A DNA stretch of 64,000 bases from Actinomadura flavalba DSM 45200 (lineage in GTDB: Bacteria; Actinomycetota; Actinomycetes; Streptosporangiales; Streptosporangiaceae), in assembly GCF_000374305.1 (NCBI RefSeq), contig NZ_KB894093.1, forward strand, positions 62,001 through 126,000, written 5' to 3'. Position 1 is the first letter of the stretch. Each line of letters begins with the position of its first letter. The translations under genes and the position numbers were made by a program. Below are positions 20,264 through 28,653 of the stretch, piece after piece. The notes beneath the pieces are model-generated. The model worked only from the letters and a program-made list of their open reading frames with translations, made no database searches and was not told where the DNA came from.

Positions 20264-21628
20264 GTGACGCGCCGACCCGGCGGCCGGCGGCGGCCGAGCA
20301 TCCGGCGGCGCCTCACGCTGACGACGGTCCTCATCACGCTGCTGCTGTCCCTGGCCGTCTACGCGCTCATCCTGCTGCTGATCCAGCGGCAGGAGGTCGG
20401 GGTCCGCGAACGCGAGCTGGGCCGCGAGGCGCGGCGGCTCGTCGCGGTGATCCAGACGCGGAACCTCCCGCGCGACGGGCACCTGGTCGCCGATCCCGGC
20501 GCGCGGCTCCAGATCATCGACCCGGCCGGGCAGGTGGCCGCCGCCAGCGACGCCATGGTGGGCCGCCCGCCGGTCGCGTTCGCGCCCCCCGATCCCGAGG
20601 ACGACCGCCGCGACGGCTCAAGCTGCACCGTCAACACGCCCGGCGACGAATGCGTGCAGATCGCGGTGATCCGCACCTACACCGCGGAGGGGTCATGGCT
20701 CGCGTACGCGCTGATGCCGTCCACCGGCCTGTTCCCCCGTCCCGCCGAGGCGCTGCTCAGCTCGCTGTGGATTCCGTTCGTCGTCGGGCTCGTCGGCCTG
20801 GGCACCTGGCGGTCGGCGGGCCGGACGCTGCGTCCGGTGGAGCAGATCCGCAGCGACCTGGACGAGATCACCGCGACCGACCTCCAGCGGCGCGTGTCCG
20901 TCTCGTCGGAGTACGAGGAGATCGGCCGCCTCGCCGAGACGGTCAACGCCACGCTGGACCGGCTGGAGGGGGCGGTGGCGCGGCAGCGCAGCTTCGTCTC
21001 CGACGTCTCGCACGAGCTGCGCAGCCCTCTCGCGGGGCTGCGCACCGAGCTGGAGCTGGCCTTGCAGGACGCCGACGGCGACCTGAAGGAGAGCCTGACG
21101 GCGTCGCTGCGCAGCGCCGACCGGTTGCAGGGCGTCGTGGAGGACCTGCTCGCGCTGGCCCGGCTGGAGGCCGCCGACAAGGGCCCCGCCGAGCCCGTCG
21201 ACCTGCGCCGGCTGGCCGACGAGGAGGTGCTGCGCCGCCCGCACACCACGCAGGTCGTCGTGCCCGACGGCGATCCGGTGATCGTGCACGGTTCCCGCGA
21301 GCAGCTCGCGCGGCTGTTCACCAACCTCATCGACAACGCCGACCGGCACGCGCGCACCGAGGTCCGGCTGGACATCCGGCGGCTGCCCGGCGGGTACGCG
21401 ATGGTGGAGGTCATCGACGACGGGCCGGGCCCCACGGCCATCGAGCGCGAGCAGGTGCGCGAGCGCTCGACGCGGCTGGCGGGGGCCGGGCACCGCGACG
21501 CGGGCGGCACCGCGCTGCGGCTCACGGTCGCGCGGGACATCGCGGTCGCGCACCGGGGTTCGCTCGACGTGGAGGACCGCGTGGACGGACGACCGGGCGC
21601 CCGGTTCGTCCTTCTTCTACCGGCGTGA
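20264..21628 (+). CDS. Orphan sensor histidine kinase with degenerate ATP lid
   Basis: 454 residues: transmembrane helix ~17-40, extracytoplasmic sensor ~42-160, second helix ~163-185, HAMP ~186-238, HisKA with the phosphorylatable His in SHELRSPLAGLR (~253), and HATPase_c with N-box NLIDNADRHA (~355) and G1 DDGPG. The G2 box, normally GTGLGLAI, reads GTALRLTV, and the F-box is altered (VRERS). Nucleotide binding may be weak, so phosphatase or scaffold function is possible. GTG 20264 is 120 bases after the ABC permease; no cognate response regulator is adjacent on this strand. Confidence 0.88.
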   Translation: MTRRPGGRRRPSIRRRLTLTTVLITLLLSLAVYALILLLIQRQEVGVRERELGREARRLVAVIQTRNLPRDGHLVADPGARLQIIDPAGQVAAASDAMVGRPPVAFAPPDPEDDRRDGSSCTVNTPGDECVQIAVIRTYTAEGSWLAYALMPSTGLFPRPAEALLSSLWIPFVVGLVGLGTWRSAGRTLRPVEQIRSDLDEITATDLQRRVSVSSEYEEIGRLAETVNATLDRLEGAVARQRSFVSDVSHELRSPLAGLRTELELALQDADGDLKESLTASLRSADRLQGVVEDLLALARLEAADKGPAEPVDLRRLADEEVLRRPHTTQVVVPDGDPVIVHGSREQLARLFTNLIDNADRHARTEVRLDIRRLPGGYAMVEVIDDGPGPTAIEREQVRERSTRLAGAGHRDAGGTALRLTVARDIAVAHRGSLDVEDRVDGRPGARFVLLLPA

Positions 21629-21713
21629 GCAGTCCGTGATGGGAACGAGATCGAATACTTCCGAATTTATGGGACATATTGTCGTCGACCGTCGTCTCGC
21701 CCCAGGAGTCGCC

Positions 21714-21911
21714 ATGCGCCTCGGATCAGTGGTCCTCGTCATCTGGCTCGTCATCGGAGGCATCGCCGCAGGACAGCGCGGCTACTTCAACGAGCGCCAG
21801 GAGAGCTGCGCCAGCCTCGCCACGCTCGGCCTCACCATCGTCGCGGGACCGCTCAACTACATGGGCGTCAACCCCAAGGTGAAGTGCAACACCCCGAAGC
21901 CCAGCGAGTGA
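21714..21911 (+). CDS. Small conserved actinobacterial membrane protein
   Basis: 65 residues, two hydrophobic stretches (RLGSVVLVIWLVIGGIAAG and ATLGLTIVAGPLNYMGVNP) and two cysteines. The pattern VVLVIWLVIGGIAAGQRGYF...GPLNYMGVNPKV is one I recognise from small uncharacterised actinobacterial proteins. ATG 21714 follows AGGAG by five bases. It ends one base before the convergent response regulator stop. Function unknown. Confidence 0.75.
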   Translation: MRLGSVVLVIWLVIGGIAAGQRGYFNERQESCASLATLGLTIVAGPLNYMGVNPKVKCNTPKPSE

Positions 21912-21912
21912 G

Positions 21913-22605
21913 CTAGCCGCCCGGCTCGTAGCGGTAGCCGAGACCGCGCAGCGTCGTGATGACGCCCGGTCCGGCGCCGTGCTCGGCGAGCTTGCGCCGC
22001 AGCGCCGAGATGTGCACGTCCAGGGTCTTGGTGGGGCCGAACCAGTTCTCGTCCCAGACCCGGTCGATCAGCGTCTCGCGGGTGACGACCTCGCCCGCGC
22101 CCGCGACCAGGCACGCCAGCAGGTCGAACTCCTTCGGCCGCAGCCCGATCTCCGTCCCGTCGAACGCCGCGCGGCGGGCCGCGAGATCGAGGCTGAGCCG
22201 CCCGCGCGACAGGAACCGCTCGTCGGCGCGGGCGGCGTTGCTGCGCCGCAGGTGCGCGCGCAGCCGCGCCATCAGCTCCGTCAGCCGGAACGGCTTGGTG
22301 AGGTAGTCGTCGGCGCCCGCGTCGAGCGCGACGACGACCTCGAACTCGCGGGTGCGGGCCGTCAGCACCACGATGACCGCGTCGGGCAGCCGGGTGCGCA
22401 GCTTGCGGCACAGCGAGACGCCGTCGATGTCGGGGAGCCCGAGGTCGAGCAGGACGAGCGCGGGCGGCCGCGCGGCGGCGCGCTCCAGCGCGTCGGCGCC
22501 GTCGGGCGCCCACTCGGCCGCGTAGCCCTGCGCCGTCAGCGCCTCGGCCAGTTCGGTGCCGATGACCTCGTCGTCCTCCACGACGAGCAGGCGCTCCCCG
22601 CTCAT
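21913..22605 (-). CDS. OmpR-family response regulator
   Basis: 230 residues. Receiver domain ~5-120 with acidic pocket EDDE, phospho-acceptor Asp in LVLLDLGLPDIDG (~51), Thr in VLTAR and Lys in YLTKPF (~102). C-terminal winged helix ~130-225 with the motifs LRPKEFDLLACLV and HISALRRKL. It is divergent from the histidine kinase at 22661 across a 55-base gap and is its likely partner. ATG 22605 is leaderless by prediction (TAAGGT seven bases upstream). Confidence 0.93.
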   Translation of the reverse strand: MSGERLLVVEDDEVIGTELAEALTAQGYAAEWAPDGADALERAAARPPALVLLDLGLPDIDGVSLCRKLRTRLPDAVIVVLTARTREFEVVVALDAGADDYLTKPFRLTELMARLRAHLRRSNAARADERFLSRGRLSLDLAARRAAFDGTEIGLRPKEFDLLACLVAGAGEVVTRETLIDRVWDENWFGPTKTLDVHISALRRKLAEHGAGPGVITTLRGLGYRYEPGG

Positions 22606-22660
22606 ACCGGACACCTTAGCGACCAGCGGGTTAACACCGCGCTCACCTAGAATCACCAGC
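22606..22660. promoter_or_regulatory. Back-to-back leaderless promoters for the two-component pair
   Basis: Plus strand: TAGAAT (22648-22653), seven bases, GTG 22661. Minus strand: TAAGGT (plus 22613-22618), seven bases, ATG 22605. Both fit TANNNT-N7-start with no ribosome site. A GTTAAC palindrome (22630-22635) lies midway and could be a shared operator. Confidence 0.6.
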
Positions 22661-23920
22661 GTGACAGGCTCCCCCGGGGCCCCGCTGCGGCGGCGCCTGC
22701 TGCTCACGATCACCGGCATCACGGCCGTCGCCGTGGTGCTGCTGACCATTCCGCTCGCCGTCGGCGCACGGGAGCTGTACCGGGCGCAGGCCGTCGCGAC
22801 GCTGGAGCGGGACGCCGCCCGCGTCGCGGCGGGCGGGCTCACCGCGCGGCGCGTGCACGTCGGGCGGGCCATGACGGTCGGCATCTACCGGCCCGGCGGG
22901 GTGCGCGCGTCGGGGGCGGGCCCGGCGCGGTCGGCCGTCGCCGCCGCCACCGTCGACGGGCGCTCGCACCAGGCCGACGAGGCCGGGTCGCTGGCCGTCA
23001 CCGCGCCGATCCCGGGCGGGCCGGGCAACGGCGACGTCGTCCGGGTGGCGCTGCCCAAACGCGTCATCGCGGCCCGCACCACCCGGGCGTGGACGGTCAT
23101 GGTCGCGTGCGCGCTCGTCATCCTCGGCATGGCCGCGTTCGTCGCGCGCCGCCAGTCGCGGCGGCTGGCGCGCCCGCTGGAGCGGCTGACGCTGGCCGCG
23201 CAGGCGCTCGGCGACGGGGACTTCACCGTCCGCGCCGACCGGTCCGGGCTGCGCGAGGCCGACGAGGCCGGGCGCGCGCTGGAGGTGACGGCGCGGCGGC
23301 TCGGCTCGATGCTGGAGCGGGAGCGCGCGTTCAGCGCCGACGTCTCGCACCAGCTCCGCACCCCGCTCACCGGGCTGCTGCTCGGGCTGGAGGCCGCGCT
23401 GGAACGGCCCGGCGCCGACCTGCGCGACGCCGCGCGCAACGCCGTCCGGCGGGGCGAGCGGATGCGCGACATCATCGACGAGCTGCTGCTGCTCGCCCGC
23501 GACGCCGGGCCCGACCGCGCCCCGCTGGACGTCCCGGCGCTGCTGGACGACCTGAACGCCCGCTGGGAGGGCGTGGACCTGACCACGGCGGTGCACGGGA
23601 CGCTGCCCGTCGTGCACGTGAAGACGTCGGCCGTCCGGCAGATCCTCGACGTGCTGGTGGACAACGCGGTCGAGCACGGCGCCGGGCCGATCACCGTGGA
23701 GGCCAGCGACATCGGCGGCGGGCTGGCGTTCGACGTCGCCGACCGGGGACCGGGCATCACCGGCCGCGAGGACGAGATCTTCGCGCGCCGCGCGGGCGGC
23801 GGCAACGGGCACGGCATCGGGCTCGCGCTGGCCCGGACGCTGGCCGAGGCCGAGGGCGGACGGCTGGTGCTGCGGCGGCCCGCGCCGCCGATCTTCACGC
23901 TGCTGCTGCCCGCGACGTGA
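22661..23920 (+). CDS. Sensor histidine kinase
   Basis: 419 residues: helix ~13-35, short extracytoplasmic loop ~36-145, second helix ~148-168, HAMP ~170-222, HisKA with His in SHQLRTPLTGLL (~230), HATPase_c with N-box LVDNAVEHG (~335), G1 DRGPGI and intact G2 GNGHGIGLALA. It partners the divergent response regulator. The small sensor loop suggests an envelope or membrane signal; the ligand is not readable. GTG start seven bases after a TAGAAT -10 box. Confidence 0.92.
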   Translation: MTGSPGAPLRRRLLLTITGITAVAVVLLTIPLAVGARELYRAQAVATLERDAARVAAGGLTARRVHVGRAMTVGIYRPGGVRASGAGPARSAVAAATVDGRSHQADEAGSLAVTAPIPGGPGNGDVVRVALPKRVIAARTTRAWTVMVACALVILGMAAFVARRQSRRLARPLERLTLAAQALGDGDFTVRADRSGLREADEAGRALEVTARRLGSMLERERAFSADVSHQLRTPLTGLLLGLEAALERPGADLRDAARNAVRRGERMRDIIDELLLLARDAGPDRAPLDVPALLDDLNARWEGVDLTTAVHGTLPVVHVKTSAVRQILDVLVDNAVEHGAGPITVEASDIGGGLAFDVADRGPGITGREDEIFARRAGGGNGHGIGLALARTLAEAEGGRLVLRRPAPPIFTLLLPAT

Positions 23921-23956
23921 GCGGTGGGCGCCGAGCCCCCGAGCCGGGCCCACCGC
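23921..23956 (+). terminator. Hairpin directly after the histidine kinase
   Basis: GCGGTGGGC (23921-23929) and GCCCACCGC (23948-23956), a perfect 9-bp stem beginning at the first base after the stop codon. No T-run, common for GC-rich genomes. Confidence 0.55.
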
Positions 23957-24074
23957 TCCGCACGGCGGGCCGCCGCTTCCCGCCCGGCTCCCCAACCCCA
24001 GAAGAGCAGCCGGGAGAGACGCGGCGGCCCGTGCGGCCACGGTAAACGACACCGGATAAGTCCCCGATCAGCGC

Positions 24075-24097
24075 AAGGTTAGCGACGCTCTAACCTT
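24075..24097. promoter_or_regulatory. Inverted repeat AAGGTTAG-N7-CTAACCTT
   Basis: Perfect 8-bp arms (24075-24082, 24090-24097) with a 7-base spacer. The symmetry and 23-bp span suit a dimeric regulator; no T-run follows, so a terminator is less likely. Nearest target is the sugar operon 200 bases downstream. Confidence 0.4.
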
Positions 24098-24167
24098 CCG
24101 CCCGACACGCCGCCGGAGCGCGCTCCCGGCGACGGGCTGTGACATAACGGTTGAGACTCGCGACCGA

Positions 24168-24205
24168 AACCGGTCTTGTACCCGGTTCGGGCGCCCTCTT
24201 ATGTT
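24168..24205 (+). promoter_or_regulatory. Candidate operator and promoter of the sugar operon
   Basis: AACCGG (24168-24173), eight bases, CCGGTT (24182-24187), followed by TATGTT at 24200-24205. LacI-family regulators often bind such palindromes near sugar operons; no regulator gene is adjacent. Confidence 0.4.
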
Positions 24206-24292
24206 CGTGGCCGCGTGCACTGGTGCTCGAACGCCCGCCCCAGCGCGCACGAACGCGCATCCCGACCTGGACATCGCAAAGGCGGAGATCAG

Positions 24293-25540
24293 ATGAAACG
24301 ACCCCTCCGGACGGCCCTCGCGGTCGGCCTCGCGGCCGTCCTCACCGCGAGCGGATGCGGCAAGGGCAGCTCGTCCGCCGGTGACGACGACGGCAAGACG
24401 ATCCGGTTCGTCGCCGCGATCTACGACGACAACACCAAGCCCTTCTGGGAACGCCTCATCAAGGACTTCGAGGCCAAGAACTCCGGCTACAAGGTGAAGC
24501 TGGAGATGGTCGACTGGGAGACCATGGACTCCAAGGTCAAGACCTACGTCCAGACGAAGCAGGTCCCCGACGTCCTCAACTACAACGCGTTCTCCGACTT
24601 CGCCCGCGACGGCCTGATCTACAAGGCGTCCGAGGTGGTCTCGCCGCAGGTGCTCACGGACTTCACGCCGACGTTCGTCGAGCAGGCCAAGTACAAGGGC
24701 GAGCAGTACGGGCTGCCGTTCATCTCCAGCGCCCGCCTCCTCTTCTACAACGAGGACCTGTTCGCCAAGGCCGGTATCAACGGCGCGCCCAAGACGTGGG
24801 ACGACGTGAAGAACGCCGCGCAGAAGATCAAGGCCAAGGGCGACATCGGCTACGGCCTGCCGCTCGGGCCCGAGGAGGCCCAGGCCGAGTTCTACTCCTG
24901 GGCCATGAACAACGGCGGCGGCTGGGTCGACGGCTCCGGCAAGTGGGCCATCGACCAGCCCGCGAACCTCGCGACGCTGAACTTCCTGCGCGACCTCACC
25001 AAGTCCGGCCTCACCCAGCCCAACCCCGAGGCCACCGACCGCAAGAAGGTCTTCAACCAGTTCGCCCAGGGCCGCATCGGCATGGCCATCGGCGGGCCGT
25101 TCACCCGCGCCGGGTTCATCGACCCCGTCAACAAGAACCTCAAGTTCAAGGTCGCGCCGCTGCCCAGCAAGAGCGGCGCCGAGCACAACACGCTCGGCGT
25201 CATGGACGTGCTCGCCGCGTTCAAGAAAGACGGCGACAAGAACCGGGAGGCCGTGAAGCGCTTCCTGGACTTCTTCTACCAGGCCGAAAAGACCTCGGAA
25301 TTCCTCAAGCTGGAGGGCTTCCTCCCGGTCACCAAGTCGGCCGGGGACGCGCTCTCGTCCGACCCGTACATGAAGCAGTTCGTGGACGCGCTGCCGACGT
25401 CGAAGTTCGCGCCGACGACGAACCCGTCGTGGTCGGCCGTCGCGGGCGCGGTGAAGACCGACCTCGGGTCGGCCGTCGCCTCGCAGGAGCCGAAGACGGT
25501 GCTGGAGAAGATCCAGCAGACGGCCGAGAAGGCCGGCTGA
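24293..25540 (+). CDS. Carbohydrate ABC transporter substrate-binding lipoprotein
   Basis: 415-residue exported lipoprotein with lipobox TASGC (Cys22). Body resembles the extracellular solute-binding family 1: TKPFWERLIKDFEAKNSGYKV near the N-terminus, FYNEDLFAKAGI, PKTWDDVKNAAQ, NQFAQGRIGMAIGGP, and a Lys/Phe-rich C-lobe. The sugar cannot be inferred. ATG 24293 follows GGCGGAGATC. First gene of a four-gene operon with two permeases and a ROK kinase. Confidence 0.9.
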   Translation: MKRPLRTALAVGLAAVLTASGCGKGSSSAGDDDGKTIRFVAAIYDDNTKPFWERLIKDFEAKNSGYKVKLEMVDWETMDSKVKTYVQTKQVPDVLNYNAFSDFARDGLIYKASEVVSPQVLTDFTPTFVEQAKYKGEQYGLPFISSARLLFYNEDLFAKAGINGAPKTWDDVKNAAQKIKAKGDIGYGLPLGPEEAQAEFYSWAMNNGGGWVDGSGKWAIDQPANLATLNFLRDLTKSGLTQPNPEATDRKKVFNQFAQGRIGMAIGGPFTRAGFIDPVNKNLKFKVAPLPSKSGAEHNTLGVMDVLAAFKKDGDKNREAVKRFLDFFYQAEKTSEFLKLEGFLPVTKSAGDALSSDPYMKQFVDALPTSKFAPTTNPSWSAVAGAVKTDLGSAVASQEPKTVLEKIQQTAEKAG

Positions 25541-25541
25541 G

Positions 25542-26444
25542 TTGGCCGCTTCTCCGCCGCGCCGGGGGGCGGCGCGTCCCGCCGCCTCCCGGCTCGCCCC
25601 GCTGCTGTGGCTCGGGCCGTCGCTGGTGCTCATCGCCGCCGTCGTGCTGTGGCCCGCCGTGGAGATGGTCCGCACGTCGTTCCTGCGGATCAGCTCGTCG
25701 GGGCTGACGCTCGGCGGCGCCGGGGCCGGCAACTACCGCGAGCTGTTCACCTCCGAGGCGCTGGTGCCCGTGCTGCTGCGGACGCTGCTGTGGGTCGGCG
25801 GGGTCGTCGGCGTCACGATGCTGCTGGCGCTCGGGCTCGGGCAGCTCCTGAACGCGCGGTTCCCGGGGCGGCGGGTCGTCCGGTGGGCGGTCATCGTGCC
25901 GTGGGCGGCGTCGGTGCTGATGACGGCGCTGATCTTCCGGTGGATGCTCGACAACGACTCCGGGCTGGTGAACCGCGTCCTGCTCGACCTCGGCGTCCTG
26001 GACGCGCCGGTCAACTGGCTGGCCGAGCCGGGGTGGGCGCTGTTCTGGATGATGACGGTCGCGGTGTTCGTGTCGCTGCCGTTCGCGTCGTTCGTGATCC
26101 TGGCCGGGTTGCAGGCGATCCCGCGGGACGTCTACGAGGCGGCGCGGGTGGACGGCGCCGGGTGGTTCACGACGTACGTGCGGATCACGCTGCCGATGCT
26201 GCGGCCCGCGCTGATCATCGCGTCGATCATCAATGTGATCAACGTCTTCAACTCGTTCCCGATCATCTGGGCGATGACGCGGGGCGGGCCCGGCAACGCC
26301 ACCGACACCACGACGACGTACATGTACAAGATCGCGTTCGTGGAGCAGGACGTCGGCCAGTCGGCGGCGATGGCCGTGGTGAACTTCGGGCTCGTCCTGG
26401 TCATGGTCCTGCTGTACCTGCGCGTCACCCGGGAGGCCCGATGA
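25542..26444 (+). CDS. Carbohydrate ABC transporter permease 1 (MalF-like)
   Basis: 300-residue membrane protein with six predicted helices. The EAA loop reads EAARVDGAGWFTTYVRITLP (~residues 203-222), which docks the ATPase. Probable TTG start at 25542, one base after the upstream stop; no better in-frame start is near. It pairs with the permease at 26441 (ATGA overlap). Probable sugar importer subunit. Confidence 0.88.
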   Translation: MAASPPRRGAARPAASRLAPLLWLGPSLVLIAAVVLWPAVEMVRTSFLRISSSGLTLGGAGAGNYRELFTSEALVPVLLRTLLWVGGVVGVTMLLALGLGQLLNARFPGRRVVRWAVIVPWAASVLMTALIFRWMLDNDSGLVNRVLLDLGVLDAPVNWLAEPGWALFWMMTVAVFVSLPFASFVILAGLQAIPRDVYEAARVDGAGWFTTYVRITLPMLRPALIIASIINVINVFNSFPIIWAMTRGGPGNATDTTTTYMYKIAFVEQDVGQSAAMAVVNFGLVLVMVLLYLRVTREAR

Positions 26445-27259
26445 GAGCCCGGACCGTCGCCGTCGCGGGGCTCGCGTGGCTCGTCGCGCTGGCGTTCCTG
26501 CTGCCGTACGCGCAGATGACGCTGACCGCGCTGACGCCCGAGCCGGAGCTGACCCGCTCCCCCGGCACGTACCTGCCGACGTCGTTCCGGTGGTCGAACT
26601 TCACCGAGGTGTGGTCGGCGTCGCCGCTGGCCACCCACCTCCAGGTGTCGATCACGGTGGCGGGCGCGTCGACGCTGCTGACGCTGGCGTGCGCGCTGCC
26701 CGCCGCGTACTACACGGCGCGCAACCGGTTCCGGCTGCGCGGCGCGTTCCTGCTGCTGGTCCTGGTGACGCAGATGTTCGCGCCGACCGCGCTCGTCATC
26801 GGCGTGTACCGGGAGATGGTCGCCCTGAACCTGACCGACACCCTCGAAGCGCTCATCCTGGTCAACGCGGCGTTCAACCTGCCGTTCTGCGTCTGGATTC
26901 TGCACGGGTACTTCTCCGCCATCCCGCGCGAACTGGAGGAGGCGGCGTTCCTGGACGGCGCGGGACGGCTCGGCGCGCTCACGCGCGTGACGCTGCCGGT
27001 GTCGCTGCCGGGGCTCGTGACGGCCGTCGTCTACACGTTCATCGCGGCGTGGAACGAGTACATCGTCGCGCTGACCGTCTCGGTGTCCGACAACCGGCGC
27101 CCGCTGACCGTCGCCATCCCCTCGTTCGTGACGCAATACCAGGAGCACTGGCAGTTCCTGTTCGCGGCGTCGCTGATCTCGATCGTGCCGGTCGTCGTGC
27201 TGTTCGTGTTCATCGAGCGGTACCTGGTCAGCGGCCTGACGGCGGGCTCGGTGAAGTGA
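26441..27259 (+). CDS. Carbohydrate ABC transporter permease 2 (MalG-like)
   Basis: 272-residue membrane protein, six helices, with EAA loop EEAAFLDGAGRLGALTRVTL (~165-185) and the MalG-type ending FVFIERYLVSGLTAGSVK. The start overlaps the previous stop (ATGA), and its stop overlaps the ROK kinase GTG (GTGA). No ATP-binding subunit is encoded nearby, so a shared MsiK-like ATPase elsewhere is likely, as known for many actinobacterial sugar importers. Confidence 0.9.
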   Translation: MRARTVAVAGLAWLVALAFLLPYAQMTLTALTPEPELTRSPGTYLPTSFRWSNFTEVWSASPLATHLQVSITVAGASTLLTLACALPAAYYTARNRFRLRGAFLLLVLVTQMFAPTALVIGVYREMVALNLTDTLEALILVNAAFNLPFCVWILHGYFSAIPRELEEAAFLDGAGRLGALTRVTLPVSLPGLVTAVVYTFIAAWNEYIVALTVSVSDNRRPLTVAIPSFVTQYQEHWQFLFAASLISIVPVVVLFVFIERYLVSGLTAGSVK

Positions 27260-28101
27260 CCGTCGCCGCGCTGGACGTCGGCGGCACCACGATGAAGGGG
27301 TCGGTGCTGTCGGCGTCCGGCGCGGAGCTGTTCCGGCTGGACCGGCCGACGCCGCGCGCCGATCCGGTCGCGGGGGTGCTGGCGCTCGCGGCGGAGCTGG
27401 CGGCGGCGGTGCCCGGGGTGCGGGCGGTGGGGCTCGCGGTGCCCGGCCTGGTGGACGACGCGTCCGGCACGGCCGTCCGCTCGGTGAACCTCGGCTGGCG
27501 CGACGTCCCGCTGCGGGCGCTGGCCGCCGCGCGGCTCGGGCTGCCGGTCGCGGTCGGGCACGACGTCCGGCTGGGCGGGCTGGCCGAGGCGGAGCGGGGC
27601 GGGGGCGACTTCCTGTTCGTCCCGATCGGGACGGGCATCGCCGCCGCGCTCGTGCTGGACGGCGCGCCCTACGCGGGCGCGGCCGGGTGGAGCGGCGAAC
27701 TCGGGCACCTCGTCGTCCGGCCGGGCGGCGAGCCGTGCGCGTGCGGCGCGGCGGGCTGCCTGGAGGCGTACGCGTCGGGCGCGGCGCTGGAGCGCCGGGG
27801 CGGCGCCCCGGCGGCCGAGGTGATCGCCCGCGCGGCGCGCGGCGACCGGGCGGCGGCGCGCGTCTGGTCCGAGGCCCTGGACGCCCTGGCCGACGCGCTG
27901 GCGCACGCCGTCGTCCTGCTGGACCCGTCCCGCATCGTCCTGGCGGGCGGCGTCGCCCAGGCCGCCGACGCCCTCACCGTCCCGATCACGACCCGCCTGG
28001 CGTCCCGCCTGACCGTCCGCCCCGCCCCACCCCTCACCACCACCCCCCTGGGCCCCCGCGCCGCCGTCCACGGCGCCGCCCTACTCGCCCACCGCCTCTA
28101 G
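27256..28101 (+). CDS. ROK family sugar kinase
   Basis: 281-residue cytosolic kinase or regulator of the ROK family, without an N-terminal helix-turn-helix, so an enzyme rather than a repressor. ATP motif ALDVGGTTMKG (N-terminus), the ROK signature GELGHLVVRPGGEPCACGAA and the zinc triad CACGAAGCLE (~157-166). The usual catalytic ND is HD in VGHDVRLGG (~97). Translationally coupled to the permease (GTGA); it probably phosphorylates the imported sugar. The last 30 codons are unusually pyrimidine-rich. Confidence 0.9.
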   Translation: MTVAALDVGGTTMKGSVLSASGAELFRLDRPTPRADPVAGVLALAAELAAAVPGVRAVGLAVPGLVDDASGTAVRSVNLGWRDVPLRALAAARLGLPVAVGHDVRLGGLAEAERGGGDFLFVPIGTGIAAALVLDGAPYAGAAGWSGELGHLVVRPGGEPCACGAAGCLEAYASGAALERRGGAPAAEVIARAARGDRAAARVWSEALDALADALAHAVVLLDPSRIVLAGGVAQAADALTVPITTRLASRLTVRPAPPLTTTPLGPRAAVHGAALLAHRL

Positions 28102-28104
28102 AGT
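28099..28104 (+). promoter_or_regulatory. TAGAGT -10 box overlapping the ROK stop codon
   Basis: TAGAGT spans the kinase TAG stop (28099-28101) and lies six bases before ATG 28111, which lacks a ribosome site: a likely leaderless start for the next gene. Confidence 0.45.
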
Positions 28105-28110
28105 CCTCCC

Positions 28111-28557
28111 ATGCGAAGGTCCTCCCGGCTCGCAGCCGTGCTGTGCGCCGTCCTCACGGCAGGCGGTGGCGCGGCCTGCGGCGCGGGCGAACCCCTCGAT
28201 CCGTTCTGCGAGGGACGGGCCGGGCGGGCGCTGGACAGGCTGGAACGCGCCGCGCTGCCCCACCTGGACGGCGTGCGGTCCGTGGACAGGCTGGACGGCT
28301 GCGACTCCGGGGACGCCCCCTTCCTCGACATCACGTTCCGCGCGGGCATGCGGAAGGAGGCGGCGAGCGCGAGACTGGTGCGTTCGCCCTGGCGGGCGGC
28401 GTCGGCGAACGTCCGGGCCGACTTCGCGGATCTCACGGGTGACCTGGTGTACGAGACGTCTTTCGACACGCATGCGCTCGTCCTGGTCGTTTCCGATCGG
28501 GACGCGTGGGCGGGGGCGGGTGGGGTCGGGGTGTTCTATCGGGGAGATCGGTACTGA
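28111..28557 (+). CDS. Small exported hypothetical protein
   Basis: 148 residues with a signal peptide (RRSSRLAAVLCAVLTAGGGA) and a possible but weak lipobox GAAC. The mature part contains CEGRAGRALDRLERAALPHL and ends VGVFYRGDRY; no known family. Not coupled to the upstream operon, as a leaderless promoter overlaps its end. Function unknown. Confidence 0.65.
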   Translation: MRRSSRLAAVLCAVLTAGGGAACGAGEPLDPFCEGRAGRALDRLERAALPHLDGVRSVDRLDGCDSGDAPFLDITFRAGMRKEAASARLVRSPWRAASANVRADFADLTGDLVYETSFDTHALVLVVSDRDAWAGAGGVGVFYRGDRY

Positions 28558-28653
28558 GAAAAGGTTCTGTGGGGGATGTCGAGAATGCGGGGGCGGCTTC
28601 GTCCCAGGCATGAGCGCGGCCGGAAGGGGTCGCCCCAGCATCGAGGAGACACG

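Larger units (their letters stand above)
23957..24292. other. Intergenic control region before the sugar ABC operon
   Basis: No credible gene. It contains an 8-bp inverted repeat at 24075-24097, a possible operator at 24168-24187 and a TATGTT -10-like hexamer at 24200-24205 before the substrate-binding protein gene. Confidence 0.6.
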
